DNA from: Cyanobium sp. PCC 7001
GTDB taxonomy: Bacteria; Cyanobacteriota; Cyanobacteriia; PCC-6307; Cyanobiaceae
Direction: 5' to 3'
NCBI RefSeq assembly: GCF_000155635.1
Contig: NZ_DS990556.1
Span: 374,518 to 438,517 of the forward strand
Length of the DNA: 64,000 nt
The notes beneath the pieces are model-generated. The model did no database searches and was not told the origin of the DNA. It saw nothing but the letters and a program-made list of their open reading frames with translations. Shown here piece by piece: positions 17,627 through 26,889 of this stretch (position 1 is its first letter; every line of letters begins with the position of its first letter). A program made the translations under genes and the position numbers.

Positions 17627-19318
17627 ATGGTGCTCTCAGTGCTGGTGGTGGGAGCGGGCCCGGTGGGCCTCACCCTCGCGGCTGAGCTGGCCCGCCAGGG
17701 AGGCCACTGCCGGCTGATCGACCAGCTGAGCGAACCGCTGCCCTACTGCCGCGCCATCGGCATCACGCCCCGCAGCCTGGAGATCTTCGCGGCCCTTGGC
17801 CTGGCGCAGCCGCTCATCGATGCAGGCGTGTGGCTGGAGCCGATGGCCACGGTGATGGATCAGCGCTGGCTTCCAGCCCCTCCAGAGGCAGGCTCCGTGG
17901 CGGAGCCGCCGCCCAGTCTTGGGCGCTGCGGCCCGGTTCCCTACGGCGATCTGGGGGTTCCCCAGCCGGAGCTGGAGCGTCAGCTCTCCCGGCTGGTGCA
18001 GAGCGGGGGGGTGGACCTGGAGCGCAACGTGCGCCTGGACGCGCTGCAGCCGCTTCCCCCTGCCGCTGCCGGTGGCCCCAGCCCCGGGGTGACCGTGACC
18101 CTGCTCCACGGCGACGGACGTCGCGAACAGCAGACGGTGCAGGTGGTGGTGGGCTGCGATGGCGCCCACAGCAGCGTGCGCCATGCCCTGGCCATTCCCT
18201 TCGAGGGCGAGGCGATGGAGGCCGCCTTCATGCTCGGCGATGTGGCGATCGACTGGGACCTGCCGCGGGGGGTGCCGCTGCGGGCGCTGCGCCTGCCCAG
18301 CGAGCCGGGCCCACCGGAGTTCTTCGTGGCGATTCCCCTGCCCGAACCCGGCCGCTACCGGGTGTCGATGCTGGCGCCCGCCGACCTGGATGCTGCGGGT
18401 CCCACCCGGGGGGATGGGGTGGCCCATGGCCTGGCCGCTGGCGGGGACGGCCCCGATCTGGAGGTTCTGCAGCAGGTGGCGGACGCGTTGCTGGTGCCGC
18501 CGGTGCCGCGCCTGCGCGATCTGCGCTGGTCGTCCACCTACCGGATCAGCATGCGGCTGGCGGCGGACTACCAGCGCGGCGGTGTGTTCCTGGCGGGAGA
18601 TGCGGCCCACATCCATCCGCCCACGGGCGGCCAGGGCATGAACACCGGCATCCAGGACGCCCACAACCTCGCCTGGAAGCTGGCCCTGGTGCAGCGCGGT
18701 CTGGCGCCCCTGAGCCTGCTCGACAGCTACGCCGCCGAGCGACGGCCGGTGGGGGCCGCCGTGATCCGCCGCACCCTGGAGGCCAGCCTCAACTTCGGGC
18801 GTGAGCAGGCCCCGCCCGATCCCCTGGTGAACACCCAGCTGCTGGAGACCTACCGCGGCAGCGCCTGGGTGCGGGATGGGGAGCCGGTGCCTGCCCCGGA
18901 GGATCTGCGGGCCGGCGACCGCGCCCCCGATGCCGAGGGTCTGCGCCGGCGTCATGTGGCCATGCCGCTGCGGCTCTCAGAGCTGCTGCGGGCCCCCCGC
19001 CATGCCCTGCTGATCTCCCTGCCGGCCGGCGCCGATCCCGCCCCGGCCCGGGCCCTGGCCGCCCGGCTGCGGCAGCAGCTTCCAGCCGCACTGCTCCAGA
19101 GCCATCTGATCGCCCTGGGGCCGCCGCCGCCGGAGTGCCACGAGCTGGCCGTGATCGCCGACGCCGCCGGGCAGTTCGCCGCGTCCTACGGCTCGGAGCC
19201 GCAGGCCCTGCTGGTTCGACCCGACGGCCACATCGCCTGGCGTCAGCTGGGCCTGCTCGAGCATCCGGACGTTCCTGAGGCGCTGCGGGAGGTGCTGGGG
19301 CTCACCTTCAGCCCTTGA
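17627..19318 (+). CDS. FAD-dependent monooxygenase (PheA/TfdB hydroxylase family)
   Basis: 563 residues. It has the dinucleotide-binding motif VLVVGAGPVGLTLAAELARQG (about 4-24), the VVGCDGAHSSVRHAL DG motif near 180 and GDAAHIHPPTGGQGMNTGIQDAHNLAWKL near 325. These are the three signatures of flavoprotein aromatic hydroxylases, which use NAD(P)H and O2. The C-terminal thioredoxin-like region (ALLVRPDGHIAWR) is typical of the phenol-hydroxylase subgroup. ATG 17627 begins right at the FAD domain. The substrate is unknown. The gene converges on ilvA. Confidence 0.85.
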   Translation: MVLSVLVVGAGPVGLTLAAELARQGGHCRLIDQLSEPLPYCRAIGITPRSLEIFAALGLAQPLIDAGVWLEPMATVMDQRWLPAPPEAGSVAEPPPSLGRCGPVPYGDLGVPQPELERQLSRLVQSGGVDLERNVRLDALQPLPPAAAGGPSPGVTVTLLHGDGRREQQTVQVVVGCDGAHSSVRHALAIPFEGEAMEAAFMLGDVAIDWDLPRGVPLRALRLPSEPGPPEFFVAIPLPEPGRYRVSMLAPADLDAAGPTRGDGVAHGLAAGGDGPDLEVLQQVADALLVPPVPRLRDLRWSSTYRISMRLAADYQRGGVFLAGDAAHIHPPTGGQGMNTGIQDAHNLAWKLALVQRGLAPLSLLDSYAAERRPVGAAVIRRTLEASLNFGREQAPPDPLVNTQLLETYRGSAWVRDGEPVPAPEDLRAGDRAPDAEGLRRRHVAMPLRLSELLRAPRHALLISLPAGADPAPARALAARLRQQLPAALLQSHLIALGPPPPECHELAVIADAAGQFAASYGSEPQALLVRPDGHIAWRQLGLLEHPDVPEALREVLGLTFSP

Positions 19319-19335
19319 TTCAGCTCTTGATTCAG
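19314..19335. repeat. Duplicated CTTGATTCAG at the convergent stops of the monooxygenase and ilvA
   Basis: CTTGATTCAG is repeated exactly at 19314-19323 and 19326-19335. The first copy holds the + strand TGA of the monooxygenase, the second holds the - strand TGA of ilvA. Confidence 0.75.
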
Positions 19336-20972
19336 TCCTTGGAGCCGAGGAAGAGCCGGTAGGCCGGGTTCCCGCTCTCGTCCCAGTGGGCGTAGCCGAG
19401 ACCGTCGAGGAAGCGCTGCCAGGCCTGGCGCTCGGCCGGCGGCACCTGCACCCCCACCACGATCCGGCCCACGTCGGCGCCGTGGTTGCGGTAGTGGAAG
19501 ATGCTGATGTTCCAGCTGGCCTGCAGGGCGTTCACGAAGGCCATCAGGGCTCCCGGCTTCTCCGGGAACTCGAAGCGGTAGAGCAGCTCCTCGCCCTGGT
19601 CGAGGGCCGTGCTGGCACTGGCCGGCAGCCGTCCGCCCACCATGTGGCGCAGGTGCAGCTTGGCCAGCTCGTTGCGGCTCAGATCCAGGCAGGGGAAGCC
19701 GGCCGCCCTGAGTTCCTCCAGCAGCTGCAGGGTGTTGGCATGGCCCCGGATCTGCACGCCCACGAAGATGTGGGCCACGCGGGGGTCGGCCAGCCGGTAG
19801 CTGAACTCCGTGAGGCTGCGCTCCCCCAGCACCTGGCAGAAGCGCCGCAGGCTGCCGGGTCGCTCCGGGATCTCCACGGCCAGCATGGCCTCCCGCTCTT
19901 CGCCCAGCTCGGCCCGCTCCGCCACGAAGCGCAGCCGGTCGAAATTCATGTTGGCGCCGCAGGCCACCGCCACCAGGGTCTGCTCCCGCAGGCCCCGCTG
20001 TTCCACGTCCAGCTTCATGCCGGCCACGGCAAGGGCGCCGGCGGGCTCGAGGATGGAGCGGGTGTCCTCGAACACGTCCTTGATGGCGGCGCAGATCTCG
20101 TCGGTGCTCACGGTCACCATGCGGTCCACGTGGCGCTGGGCCAGGGCGAAGGTGTGGGCCCCCACCTGCCGCACGGCCACGCCGTCGGCGAAGAGCCCCA
20201 CCTGCTCCAGCCGCACCCGCTCCCCCGCCGCCAGCGACCGGGCCATGGCATCGGCGTCGATCGGCTCCACGCCCACGATCTGCACCCGGGGCCAGAGGGC
20301 CTTCACGTAGGCGGCGATGCCGGCGATCAGTCCGCCGCCTCCCACCGCCACGTAGATGGCATCGGGGGGCTGGGAGCACTGGCGCAGGATCTCCAGGCCG
20401 ATGGTGCCCTGGCCAGCGATCACCTCCGGATCGTCGAAGGGGTGGATGAAGCTGAGCCCGCCCCGCTCGGCCAGCTGCTGGGCGTGGGCACATGCGGCGT
20501 CGTAGTTGTCGCCGTGCAGCACCACCTCGGCGCCCCGGGCCGCCACCGCCCGCACCTTCATCTCCGGGGTGGTGACCGGCATCACGATCACGGCGCGGCA
20601 GCCCAGCCGCTGGGCCCCCAGAGCCACCCCCTGGGCGTGGTTGCCGGCGCTGGCGGCGATCACGCCCCGTTCCAGCTCCGCCGGGCTGAGGCTGGCCATC
20701 TTGTTGTAGGCGCCGCGCAGCTTGAAGCTGAACACCGGCTGCAGGTCCTCCCGCTTCAGCAGCACCCGGTTGGCCAGCCGCGCCGAGAGGTTGGGTGCCG
20801 CATCCAGGGGCGACTCGATCGCCACGTCGTAGACGCGGGCGCGCAGGATGCGCCGCAGATACCGGTCGGTATCGGGGCCGGAGTCGGTGCCGGAATCGGC
20901 GTCGACGTGAGCAGCGCAGTCGGCCGGAGCGGATACGGCCGAGGCGGTTGGGTTGCAGTGCGACTCGCTCAT
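19332..20972 (-). CDS. ilvA: Threonine ammonia-lyase, biosynthetic
   Basis: 546 residues. A PLP-dependent fold type II enzyme that converts threonine to 2-oxobutyrate, the first step of isoleucine synthesis. The PLP lysine lies in PVFSFKLRGAYNKM, and the phosphate-binding loop is AVGGGGLIAGIAAYVK. Two ACT-like regulatory domains follow (about 365-545), as in isoleucine-inhibited IlvA. ATG 20972 gives MSESHCNPTASA; the upstream in-frame ATG at 21035 would run into the dxs promoter and is less likely. Confidence 0.93.
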   Translation of the reverse strand: MSESHCNPTASAVSAPADCAAHVDADSGTDSGPDTDRYLRRILRARVYDVAIESPLDAAPNLSARLANRVLLKREDLQPVFSFKLRGAYNKMASLSPAELERGVIAASAGNHAQGVALGAQRLGCRAVIVMPVTTPEMKVRAVAARGAEVVLHGDNYDAACAHAQQLAERGGLSFIHPFDDPEVIAGQGTIGLEILRQCSQPPDAIYVAVGGGGLIAGIAAYVKALWPRVQIVGVEPIDADAMARSLAAGERVRLEQVGLFADGVAVRQVGAHTFALAQRHVDRMVTVSTDEICAAIKDVFEDTRSILEPAGALAVAGMKLDVEQRGLREQTLVAVACGANMNFDRLRFVAERAELGEEREAMLAVEIPERPGSLRRFCQVLGERSLTEFSYRLADPRVAHIFVGVQIRGHANTLQLLEELRAAGFPCLDLSRNELAKLHLRHMVGGRLPASASTALDQGEELLYRFEFPEKPGALMAFVNALQASWNISIFHYRNHGADVGRIVVGVQVPPAERQAWQRFLDGLGYAHWDESGNPAYRLFLGSKD

Positions 20973-21016
20973 GGCTCCAGTGTCGCAATCCGCACGGGAT
21001 CCCCGGGTGAACCCCC

Positions 21017-21022
21017 TAGATT
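21017..21022 (+). promoter_or_regulatory. Putative -10 element of dxs (TAGATT)
   Basis: TAGATT lies 21 bases before the dxs ATG, in the space shared with divergent ilvA. Confidence 0.35.
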
Positions 21023-21043
21023 GCATCCAACGCAAGGGTCGTG

Positions 21044-22969
21044 ATGCATCTCAGTGAGCTGACCCACCCCAACCAGTTGCATGGTCTGAGCGTCGCCGAG
21101 CTGGAGGCGATCGGGCGTCAGATCCGCGAACGGCATCTGGAGGTGGTGAGTACCAGTGGTGGCCACCTCGGACCCGGTCTGGGCGTGGTGGAACTCACCC
21201 TCGCCCTCTACCAGACCCTCGATCTTGACCGGGACAAGGTGGTGTGGGACGTGGGGCACCAGGCCTACCCCCACAAACTGATCACCGGCCGTTACAAGGA
21301 CTTCCACACGCTGCGCCAGAAAGGAGGCGTGGCCGGCTACCTCAAGCGCAGCGAGAGCCGCTTCGACCACTTCGGTGCCGGCCATGCCAGCACCTCCATC
21401 TCGGCGGCCCTGGGCATGGCCCTGGCCCGCGACCGGCGCGGTGAAACGTTCAAGTGCGTGGCGGTGATCGGCGATGGGGCTCTCACCGGCGGCATGGCGC
21501 TGGAGGCGATCAACCACGCCGGCCACCTGCCCCGCACCAACCTGCTGGTGGTGCTGAACGACAACGACATGTCGATCAGCCCGCCGGTGGGCGCGCTCTC
21601 CACCCACCTCAACCGGATGCGCCACAGCAAGCCGGTGCAGTTCATCGCCGACAACGCCGAGGAGGCGATCAAGCACCTCCCCTTCATGCACGGGGAGCTG
21701 CCGCCCGAGCTGAAGAACCTCAAGGAGTCGATGCGGCGGCTGGCGGTGCCCAAGGTGGGCGCCGTGTTCGAGGAGCTGGGCTTCACCTACATGGGCCCCA
21801 TCGACGGTCACAACATCGCCGAGATGGTGCGCACCTTCGAGCAGGCCCACCACACGGAGGGGCCGGTGCTGGTGCACGTGGCCACCACCAAGGGCAAGGG
21901 CTACGCCTATGCCGAGGAAGACCAGGTGGGCTACCACGCCCAGAGCTCCTTCGACCTGGCCACCGGCAAGGCCTTCCCCTCCAGCAAGCCGAAACCCCCC
22001 AGCTACAGCAAGGTGTTCGGCCAGACCCTGGTGAAGATCTGTGATCAGGATCCGCGGGTGGTGGGCATCACCGCGGCCATGGCCACCGGCACCGGCCTGG
22101 ACCTGCTGGAGAAGGCCCTGCCCGCCCAGTACTTCGATGTGGGCATCGCCGAACAACACGCCGTGACCATGGCGGCCGGCATGGCCTGCGAGGGTCTGCG
22201 GCCGGTGTGCGCCATCTACAGCACCTTCCTGCAGCGCGCCTACGACCAGCTCATCCACGACGTGGGCATTCAGAAGCTGCCGGTCACGTTCGTGATGGAC
22301 CGGGCCGGCATCGTGGGGGCCGACGGCCCCACCCACCAGGGCCAGTACGACATCAGCTATCTGCGCTGCGTGCCCAACTTCACGGTGATGGCTCCAAGGG
22401 ATGAGGCGGAGCTGCAGCGGATGCTGATCACCGCCATCCAGCACAACGGCCCCTGTGCCCTGCGCATCCCCCGCGGCGAGGGCGAGGGCGTGCCCCTGGC
22501 CGAGGAAGGCTTCGAACCCCTGGAGATCGGCCGCGGCGAACTGCTGGCCGACGGTGACGACCTGCTGATCGTGGCCTACGGCGCCATGGTGCATCCGGCC
22601 ATGGCCACGGCCGGACTGCTGCAGGAGCAGGGTGTGCGTGCAGCTGTGATCAATGCCCGCTTTCTGCGTCCCCTGGATGAGGCCCTGATCCTTCCCATGG
22701 CCCGACGCATCGGCAGGGTGGTGACGATGGAGGAGGGCTGCCTGCCGGGCGGTTTCGGTGCTGCGGTCACCGAGAGCCTGGTGGATCACGACGTGCTGGT
22801 GCCCGTGTTCCGCATCGGCATCCCCGACACGCTCGTGGACCATGCCTCCCCCGCCCAGAGCAAGGAGACCCTGGGCCTCACCCCACCCCAGATGGCGGAG
22901 CGCATCCTCGAGCGCTTCGGCTCGGTGCTGCGCCTTCCCGTGGCGGCCCAACCCCCGCTCACGGTCTGA
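21044..22969 (+). CDS. dxs: 1-deoxy-D-xylulose-5-phosphate synthase
   Basis: 641 residues, full length. Thiamine-diphosphate enzyme condensing pyruvate and glyceraldehyde 3-phosphate, the entry step of the MEP isoprenoid pathway that feeds carotenoids, phytol and quinones. The N-terminal [20 protein letters not shown], the ThDP motif [18 protein letters not shown] with LNDND, and the transketolase-like central [17 protein letters not shown] are all present. GTG 21041 is directly before ATG 21044 and is an alternative. The next gene, a geranylgeranyl-reductase-like flavoprotein, may share the transcript and the isoprenoid theme. Confidence 0.96.
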   Translation: MHLSELTHPNQLHGLSVAELEAIGRQIRERHLEVVSTSGGHLGPGLGVVELTLALYQTLDLDRDKVVWDVGHQAYPHKLITGRYKDFHTLRQKGGVAGYLKRSESRFDHFGAGHASTSISAALGMALARDRRGETFKCVAVIGDGALTGGMALEAINHAGHLPRTNLLVVLNDNDMSISPPVGALSTHLNRMRHSKPVQFIADNAEEAIKHLPFMHGELPPELKNLKESMRRLAVPKVGAVFEELGFTYMGPIDGHNIAEMVRTFEQAHHTEGPVLVHVATTKGKGYAYAEEDQVGYHAQSSFDLATGKAFPSSKPKPPSYSKVFGQTLVKICDQDPRVVGITAAMATGTGLDLLEKALPAQYFDVGIAEQHAVTMAAGMACEGLRPVCAIYSTFLQRAYDQLIHDVGIQKLPVTFVMDRAGIVGADGPTHQGQYDISYLRCVPNFTVMAPRDEAELQRMLITAIQHNGPCALRIPRGEGEGVPLAEEGFEPLEIGRGELLADGDDLLIVAYGAMVHPAMATAGLLQEQGVRAAVINARFLRPLDEALILPMARRIGRVVTMEEGCLPGGFGAAVTESLVDHDVLVPVFRIGIPDTLVDHASPAQSKETLGLTPPQMAERILERFGSVLRLPVAAQPPLTV

Positions 22970-23034
22970 GCACGTCCGCAAGCCCCTGGGGCCCTGCGTG
23001 CGCACCGGGCCCCCTTCCTCCCCACAGCGTCGAT

Positions 23035-24204
23035 GTGCTTGTCGTGGGGGCTGGCCCGGCGGGTGGCCGGCTGGCCGGCCAGCTGGCCTCCGCAGGCCTG
23101 CGGGTGCTGCTGGTGGATCGTCTTCCCGACCTCTCCCGGGCGGCCTTCAGCAGTGCCGCCCTGCCCCAGTCGGCCGTGGACCGGTTAGGACTCCCTTCGG
23201 AGGTGATCGCCGCCCGCTGGCGGGCCTGGCATCTGGTGGGCCCCAATGGGTCGGCGAGGGAGTGGTGCGCGTCGGAGCCGCTCGGCGCGGTGCTCGATTT
23301 CGCCGCCCTGCGCCAGTGGCTGGCCACTGACGCGGCTGCGCGAGGCGCCCATGTGGCCCTGGGTTGGCGGGCAGTGGCCTCGGCGGCCTCGGGGAATGGC
23401 ATGCGCACCTGGCTGCGTCACGGCGGTGAGCGTTGTCTCGCGGCGGTGGCCAGTCGCTGGGTGGTGGATGCCACTGGAGAGGCCAGGGCTCTGCTGGGAG
23501 ATCCCGATCCGCGCCATGCCCCGCTGGTGGCGGGCCTTGGCATCGAATGGCTGCTGGAGGTGGGCCAGAGCCAATGGCAGCCCTGGGCGGAGCGGCTCGG
23601 TTTCTTCCTCGGCAGCACCTGGGTACCGAGGGGCTACGGCTGGGTGTTTCCGATGGGGCCCGGCCGGCTCAAGGTGGGCGTGTGCCGTCTGGAACCCGAG
23701 CCACCCTCGCTGCAGGTGTCCCTCGGTGGCGCGTTGCAGCGCCTGCTGCGGCACCTGGATCTGGATCGGGCCCGCGTGCTGGATCGCCATGGAGGTCGGA
23801 TCCGCAGCAGCATCACCCGCAGCGAGGCCCATGGCCACGGTCATCTGATCGGCCTGGGGGATGCCGTGAGCACCGCCAACCTCCTCGGCGGCGAGGGCAT
23901 TCGCCATGCCATGGCCAGCGCGGACGTGCTGGCTCCCCTGCTGCTCGAAGGCAGCGATTCCGTCCGCCTGAGTCGCCGCTACGCCCGGTGTCTCCAACGG
24001 GCGCTGGGCTGGCGCTGGGCCCTGAGCGGACGCCTGGCTCGCCGCACCTGGCTTGGCCTGGTGGAGGCCAGGGGGGATCGGCGGCTGGAACGCCTGCTGG
24101 CCTCACTGAAAACGAGCAGAGCCGAGGATCTGTCGGCCCTGCTCTTCGACTACCGCTTCGAGCGCTACGGCCTGCGGGTGTTGCCCTATCTGGCAGGCCG
24201 CTGA
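23035..24204 (+). CDS. FAD-dependent oxidoreductase, geranylgeranyl reductase-like
   Basis: 389 residues from a GTG start; no better in-frame start lies between it and dxs. The FAD motif is VVGAGPAGGRLAGQLASAGLRVLLVDR, and GLGDAVSTANLLGGEGIRHAMASADVLAPLLLE is the ribose/flavin-binding region found in geranylgeranyl reductase and lycopene-cyclase-like flavoproteins. It is probably a prenyl-lipid or carotenoid-related oxidoreductase, given that dxs is 65 bases upstream, but the substrate cannot be read from the sequence. Its stop lies in a short duplication (GCAGGCCGCTG twice). Confidence 0.8.
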   Translation: MLVVGAGPAGGRLAGQLASAGLRVLLVDRLPDLSRAAFSSAALPQSAVDRLGLPSEVIAARWRAWHLVGPNGSAREWCASEPLGAVLDFAALRQWLATDAAARGAHVALGWRAVASAASGNGMRTWLRHGGERCLAAVASRWVVDATGEARALLGDPDPRHAPLVAGLGIEWLLEVGQSQWQPWAERLGFFLGSTWVPRGYGWVFPMGPGRLKVGVCRLEPEPPSLQVSLGGALQRLLRHLDLDRARVLDRHGGRIRSSITRSEAHGHGHLIGLGDAVSTANLLGGEGIRHAMASADVLAPLLLEGSDSVRLSRRYARCLQRALGWRWALSGRLARRTWLGLVEARGDRRLERLLASLKTSRAEDLSALLFDYRFERYGLRVLPYLAGR

Positions 24205-24217
24205 GTGCAGGCCGCTG
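24193..24217. repeat. 11-bp duplication spanning a stop codon
   Basis: GCAGGCCGCTG occurs at 24193-24203 and 24207-24217. The flavoprotein's TGA at 24202-24204 begins within the first copy. Confidence 0.75.
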
Positions 24218-24221
24218 GGGC

Positions 24222-24479
24222 TCAGACCACGCCGCGGGAAGCCAGGCCCAGGATGGTGCCCATGCCCAGGATGTGGCCGAGGCTGAGGGTGCCCAGCATG
24301 GCGCCGTGGCTCATGCCGCCGAACATGGCGGCGTTGGGCAGTTGCAGGCCCACATTGGGCTGCTTGATGGTGGCCTTGCCGATCGCGATGGCGATCACGT
24401 TGCAGACGATCATCACCAGCGCCACCTTCGGCGACCAGGTGATGGTGGCGGGGGCCACAGCCAGAAGCGGAGCGAGCAT
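24222..24479 (-). CDS. psaK: Photosystem I reaction centre subunit PsaK
   Basis: 85 residues, two transmembrane helices (about 17-36 and 58-82) joined by a short loop. The family sequence is visible: ITWSPKVALVMIVCNVIAIAIGK, QPNVGLQLPN and GMSHGAMLGTLSLGHILGMGTILGL. PsaK sits at the PSI periphery next to PsaA and can accept phycobilisome energy. It converges on the flavoprotein gene. Two small membrane-protein genes (DUF3593, DUF2499) follow upstream on the same strand. Confidence 0.93.
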   Translation of the reverse strand: MLAPLLAVAPATITWSPKVALVMIVCNVIAIAIGKATIKQPNVGLQLPNAAMFGGMSHGAMLGTLSLGHILGMGTILGLASRGVV

Positions 24480-24545
24480 GGATCACAAGCCGACGCCCCA
24501 TCTTCCGGGGGAGGACGGCGGCGGTCGTGTCCCCTTAAGACTTGT

Positions 24546-24893
24546 TCATCCGCCGGAGCCCCCATCCTCCGGGGCCGGCGCCTTGAGAAAGCCGAGCACC
24601 ACCACCAGGTTGGCCAGGGTGAGGAAGGCCTCGGCCCCGCCGTGGAGGGGATCCACGTCCGCCAGCTGCCTGCCGTAGGCCTGTTCGGCGATCACGGCCG
24701 CCCCGATCGTGATCGCCACGAACAGCAGGGTGAGCTGGAACCCGCGCAGGGCCAGCCGCGGGAAGGCCTGAACCTGGCGGGCCCACCAGAGAAAGGCGAG
24801 GTAGGGCAGCAGCGAGAGCACGAACAGGGGCCCCGGATCCACTGCCGACAGCCGATCGAGCAGGGTCTGCACGAGTGCTCCAGCCCCGCTCAT
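24546..24893 (-). CDS. DUF3593 membrane protein
   Basis: 115 residues, three hydrophobic segments (VDPGPLFVLSLLPYLAFLWWARQ; GFQLTLLFVAITIGAAVIAEQ; AEAFLTLANLVVVLGFL). It matches the cyanobacterial/plastid DUF3593 pattern. Start ATG 24893-24891 overlaps the TGA of the DUF2499 gene (ATGA). In plants homologues of this pair are plastid-targeted. Its place beside psaK suggests a thylakoid role, but this is inference. Confidence 0.78.
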   Translation of the reverse strand: MSGAGALVQTLLDRLSAVDPGPLFVLSLLPYLAFLWWARQVQAFPRLALRGFQLTLLFVAITIGAAVIAEQAYGRQLADVDPLHGGAEAFLTLANLVVVLGFLKAPAPEDGGSGG

Positions 24894-25204
24894 GGTGCCG
24901 GCGGCCGCACGGCCTGCTGCTGACGCAGCAGATGCAGCGCCGCCGCCGCCAGGGCCATGTTGCCCAGCACGGTGCAGCCGGCCTGCAGCACCACCAGCCC
25001 CTGCAGGGCCGGGGTGTTGTCGAACAGGTGCCAGGTGCAGGCGGCCATGGCGCTCACCAGGGCCGGCAGCATGGCCAGGGCCAGCCAGCGCCAGCCGGCC
25101 TCGCCGCGCCGCTGGCCGTAGGCCTGCACGGCCGTGATGGCCGCGATCCACTCCAGCACCGAGGCGATGTGGATCCACCAGGTCGGCAGGGAGAGCGCGT
25201 GCAT
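24890..25204 (-). CDS. DUF2499 membrane protein
   Basis: 104 residues beginning MHALSLPTWWIHIASVLEWIAAITAVQAYG, the DUF2499 signature, with about three hydrophobic spans and the central WRWLALAMLPALVSAMAACTWHLFDNTPALQGLVVLQAGCT. Function unknown; conserved in cyanobacteria and chloroplast-bearing plants. Coupled by ATGA to DUF3593. A longer frame to 25423 overlaps the rhomboid gene and is rejected. Confidence 0.8.
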   Translation of the reverse strand: MHALSLPTWWIHIASVLEWIAAITAVQAYGQRRGEAGWRWLALAMLPALVSAMAACTWHLFDNTPALQGLVVLQAGCTVLGNMALAAAALHLLRQQQAVRPPAP

Positions 25205-25252
25205 GGGCAGACTCTGCCACTGAGTTGTGTCCTTCGCGAGGGACTCGCACCC

Positions 25253-25822
25253 ATGGGACTGCGCTCCCGTCTGCTGCTGCCGCTGCTGATCCTGGCGGTG
25301 CCCTGGGGGCAGGAGCTGGTGGATCAACTGTTCTTCGGCGGCCACTGGAACCTGCCGCTGGTGCCCGGGGGCCCCGTGTGGGGGATCCTCACCGCCCCCT
25401 TCAGCCATGCCGGCTTCGGGCACCTGCTCAGCAACTCCCTCTGGTTTCTGCCCCTCTCCTGGCTGGTGCTCACCCGGGGCCTGCGGCCCTATCTGCGGGT
25501 GTGGGCCGCCGTGCTGGTGTGCTCACTGCCGGTGTGGCTGCTGTGGCACAACGCCAGCCACGGCCTCTCAGGTGTGGTGTACGGCCTGCTGGGGTACCTG
25601 CTGGCGGCGGGGCTGGTGGAGCGGCGCCCCTGGCCGATCGTGCTGTCGTTGGGGTGTCTCAGCCTCTATGGCGGCCTGCTGCCGTCGCTGATTCCTGTCT
25701 TCAGTCCGGCGGGTGTGAGCTGGATCGGCCATGCCTCCGGATTCGTGGCCGGCTTGCTGGCGGCCTGGCTCGGCGCGCCCCTGCCGGAGGAGCACCGGGA
25801 TGCGGGAGCGGCCCGGTGGTAG
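25253..25822 (+). CDS. Rhomboid family intramembrane serine protease
   Basis: 189 residues with about six hydrophobic spans. The catalytic dyad is in place: Ser106 in GLSGVVYGLLGYLL and His160 in SWIGHASGFVAGLLAAW; HLLSNSLWFLPLS supplies the conserved helix-2 region. Rhomboids cleave transmembrane segments. The first ATG after the divergent DUF2499 gene was used. It is followed two bases later by csaB and probably shares its transcript. Confidence 0.88.
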   Translation: MGLRSRLLLPLLILAVPWGQELVDQLFFGGHWNLPLVPGGPVWGILTAPFSHAGFGHLLSNSLWFLPLSWLVLTRGLRPYLRVWAAVLVCSLPVWLLWHNASHGLSGVVYGLLGYLLAAGLVERRPWPIVLSLGCLSLYGGLLPSLIPVFSPAGVSWIGHASGFVAGLLAAWLGAPLPEEHRDAGAARW

Positions 25823-25824
25823 GC

Positions 25825-26889
25825 ATGACCCCTGCCGCGGCCCGACCCGTGCCCCTGCGCCAACGCCCGCTGCTGGTGGGCTACTACGGCGAGCACAACC
25901 TGGGCGACGACGCCCTGCTGGAGGTGCTGCTGGCGGGCCTGCCGGTCGGTTGCAGACCCCTGGTCACAGCCCGGGACCAGGCCCAGGTGCAGCGGCGCTA
26001 CGGGGTGGACACGGTGGACCGCACCAGTCTGGCTGCCGTGATGGGGGCGGTGGGACGCTGCGATGCCGTGGTGTTCGGGGGCGGCAGCCTGCTGCAGGAC
26101 AGCACCAGCTTCCTCAGCCTGGTGTACTACGCGGCCCTGGTGGTGCTCGCCCGCAGCCAGGGCAAGCCCGTGCTGCTCTGGGGCCAGGGTCTGGGGCCTC
26201 TGCGCCGCCGCCGCAGCCGCTGGCTCGTGCGGGGCGTGCTCCCCCTGGTGACGGCCGTGAGCTGGCGGGATCCCGGCTCGGCGGCCTTGGCCCGTTCCCT
26301 GGGGAGCGCCGACGGGGGGGGTGTCGGGGCCGACCCGGTGTGGAGCGTGGCGCCGGAGCTCTGGCGCGGGGAGGGCGGCCCCGTCGTGCTCTGTTTCCGG
26401 CCCACGCCCCAGCTGCAGGGGGAGGCCTGGATGCCCTGGCTGCAGACCCTGGAGCGGCTGGCACCGGAGCGGGAACTGCTCTGGCTCCCGTTCCACGCCC
26501 ATCAGGACAGGGGACTGCTGGCGAACCTGCGCGCCCAGGGCCTGCTCAGCCCCGCCCTGGCCGCCCGCAGCCGAGAACTCAGGGCCGAGCGGCCGCGCGA
26601 GGCGATGCGTGTGTGCGCCCGCAGTGGCCTCGTGCTGGCCATGCGCCTGCACGGCCTGATCCTGGCCGCCGCCGCCGGAGCTCCCGTGGCGGCCCTCAGC
26701 TATGACCCCAAGGTGCAGGCGGCGGCCACCGACCTGGGCTGCCCCTGCGCTCGGCTCGACGGGCCGCCTCCCAGCGATCTCACGGCCCGCTGGCAGGCCT
26801 GTCTGGACACCCCCCTGCCTCAGCCGGTGGTGCGCCGCTTGCGGGCCTCCACCGAGGTCCATCGCCAGGTGCTCGCCAGGCTGGGCTGA
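25825..26889 (+). CDS. csaB: Polysaccharide pyruvyl transferase CsaB
   Basis: 354 residues with the family N-terminus PLLVGYYGEHNLGDDALLEVLL, VVFGGGSLLQDSTSFLSLVYYAALV, the LLWGQGLGPL loop, and a C-terminal VLAMRLHGLILAAAAGAPVAALSYDPKV. CsaB adds ketal-linked pyruvate to cell-wall polysaccharide; in bacteria with S-layers this anchors SLH-domain proteins, and cyanobacteria have such SLH porins. Its stop is adjacent to the convergent small secreted gene. Confidence 0.92.
   Translation: MTPAAARPVPLRQRPLLVGYYGEHNLGDDALLEVLLAGLPVGCRPLVTARDQAQVQRRYGVDTVDRTSLAAVMGAVGRCDAVVFGGGSLLQDSTSFLSLVYYAALVVLARSQGKPVLLWGQGLGPLRRRRSRWLVRGVLPLVTAVSWRDPGSAALARSLGSADGGGVGADPVWSVAPELWRGEGGPVVLCFRPTPQLQGEAWMPWLQTLERLAPERELLWLPFHAHQDRGLLANLRAQGLLSPALAARSRELRAERPREAMRVCARSGLVLAMRLHGLILAAAAGAPVAALSYDPKVQAAATDLGCPCARLDGPPPSDLTARWQACLDTPLPQPVVRRLRASTEVHRQVLARLG

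Noticed and set aside
20969-23005. 678-codon open frame opposite dxs
   Set aside because: Shadow of dxs; translation is Gly/His/Val-rich noise.
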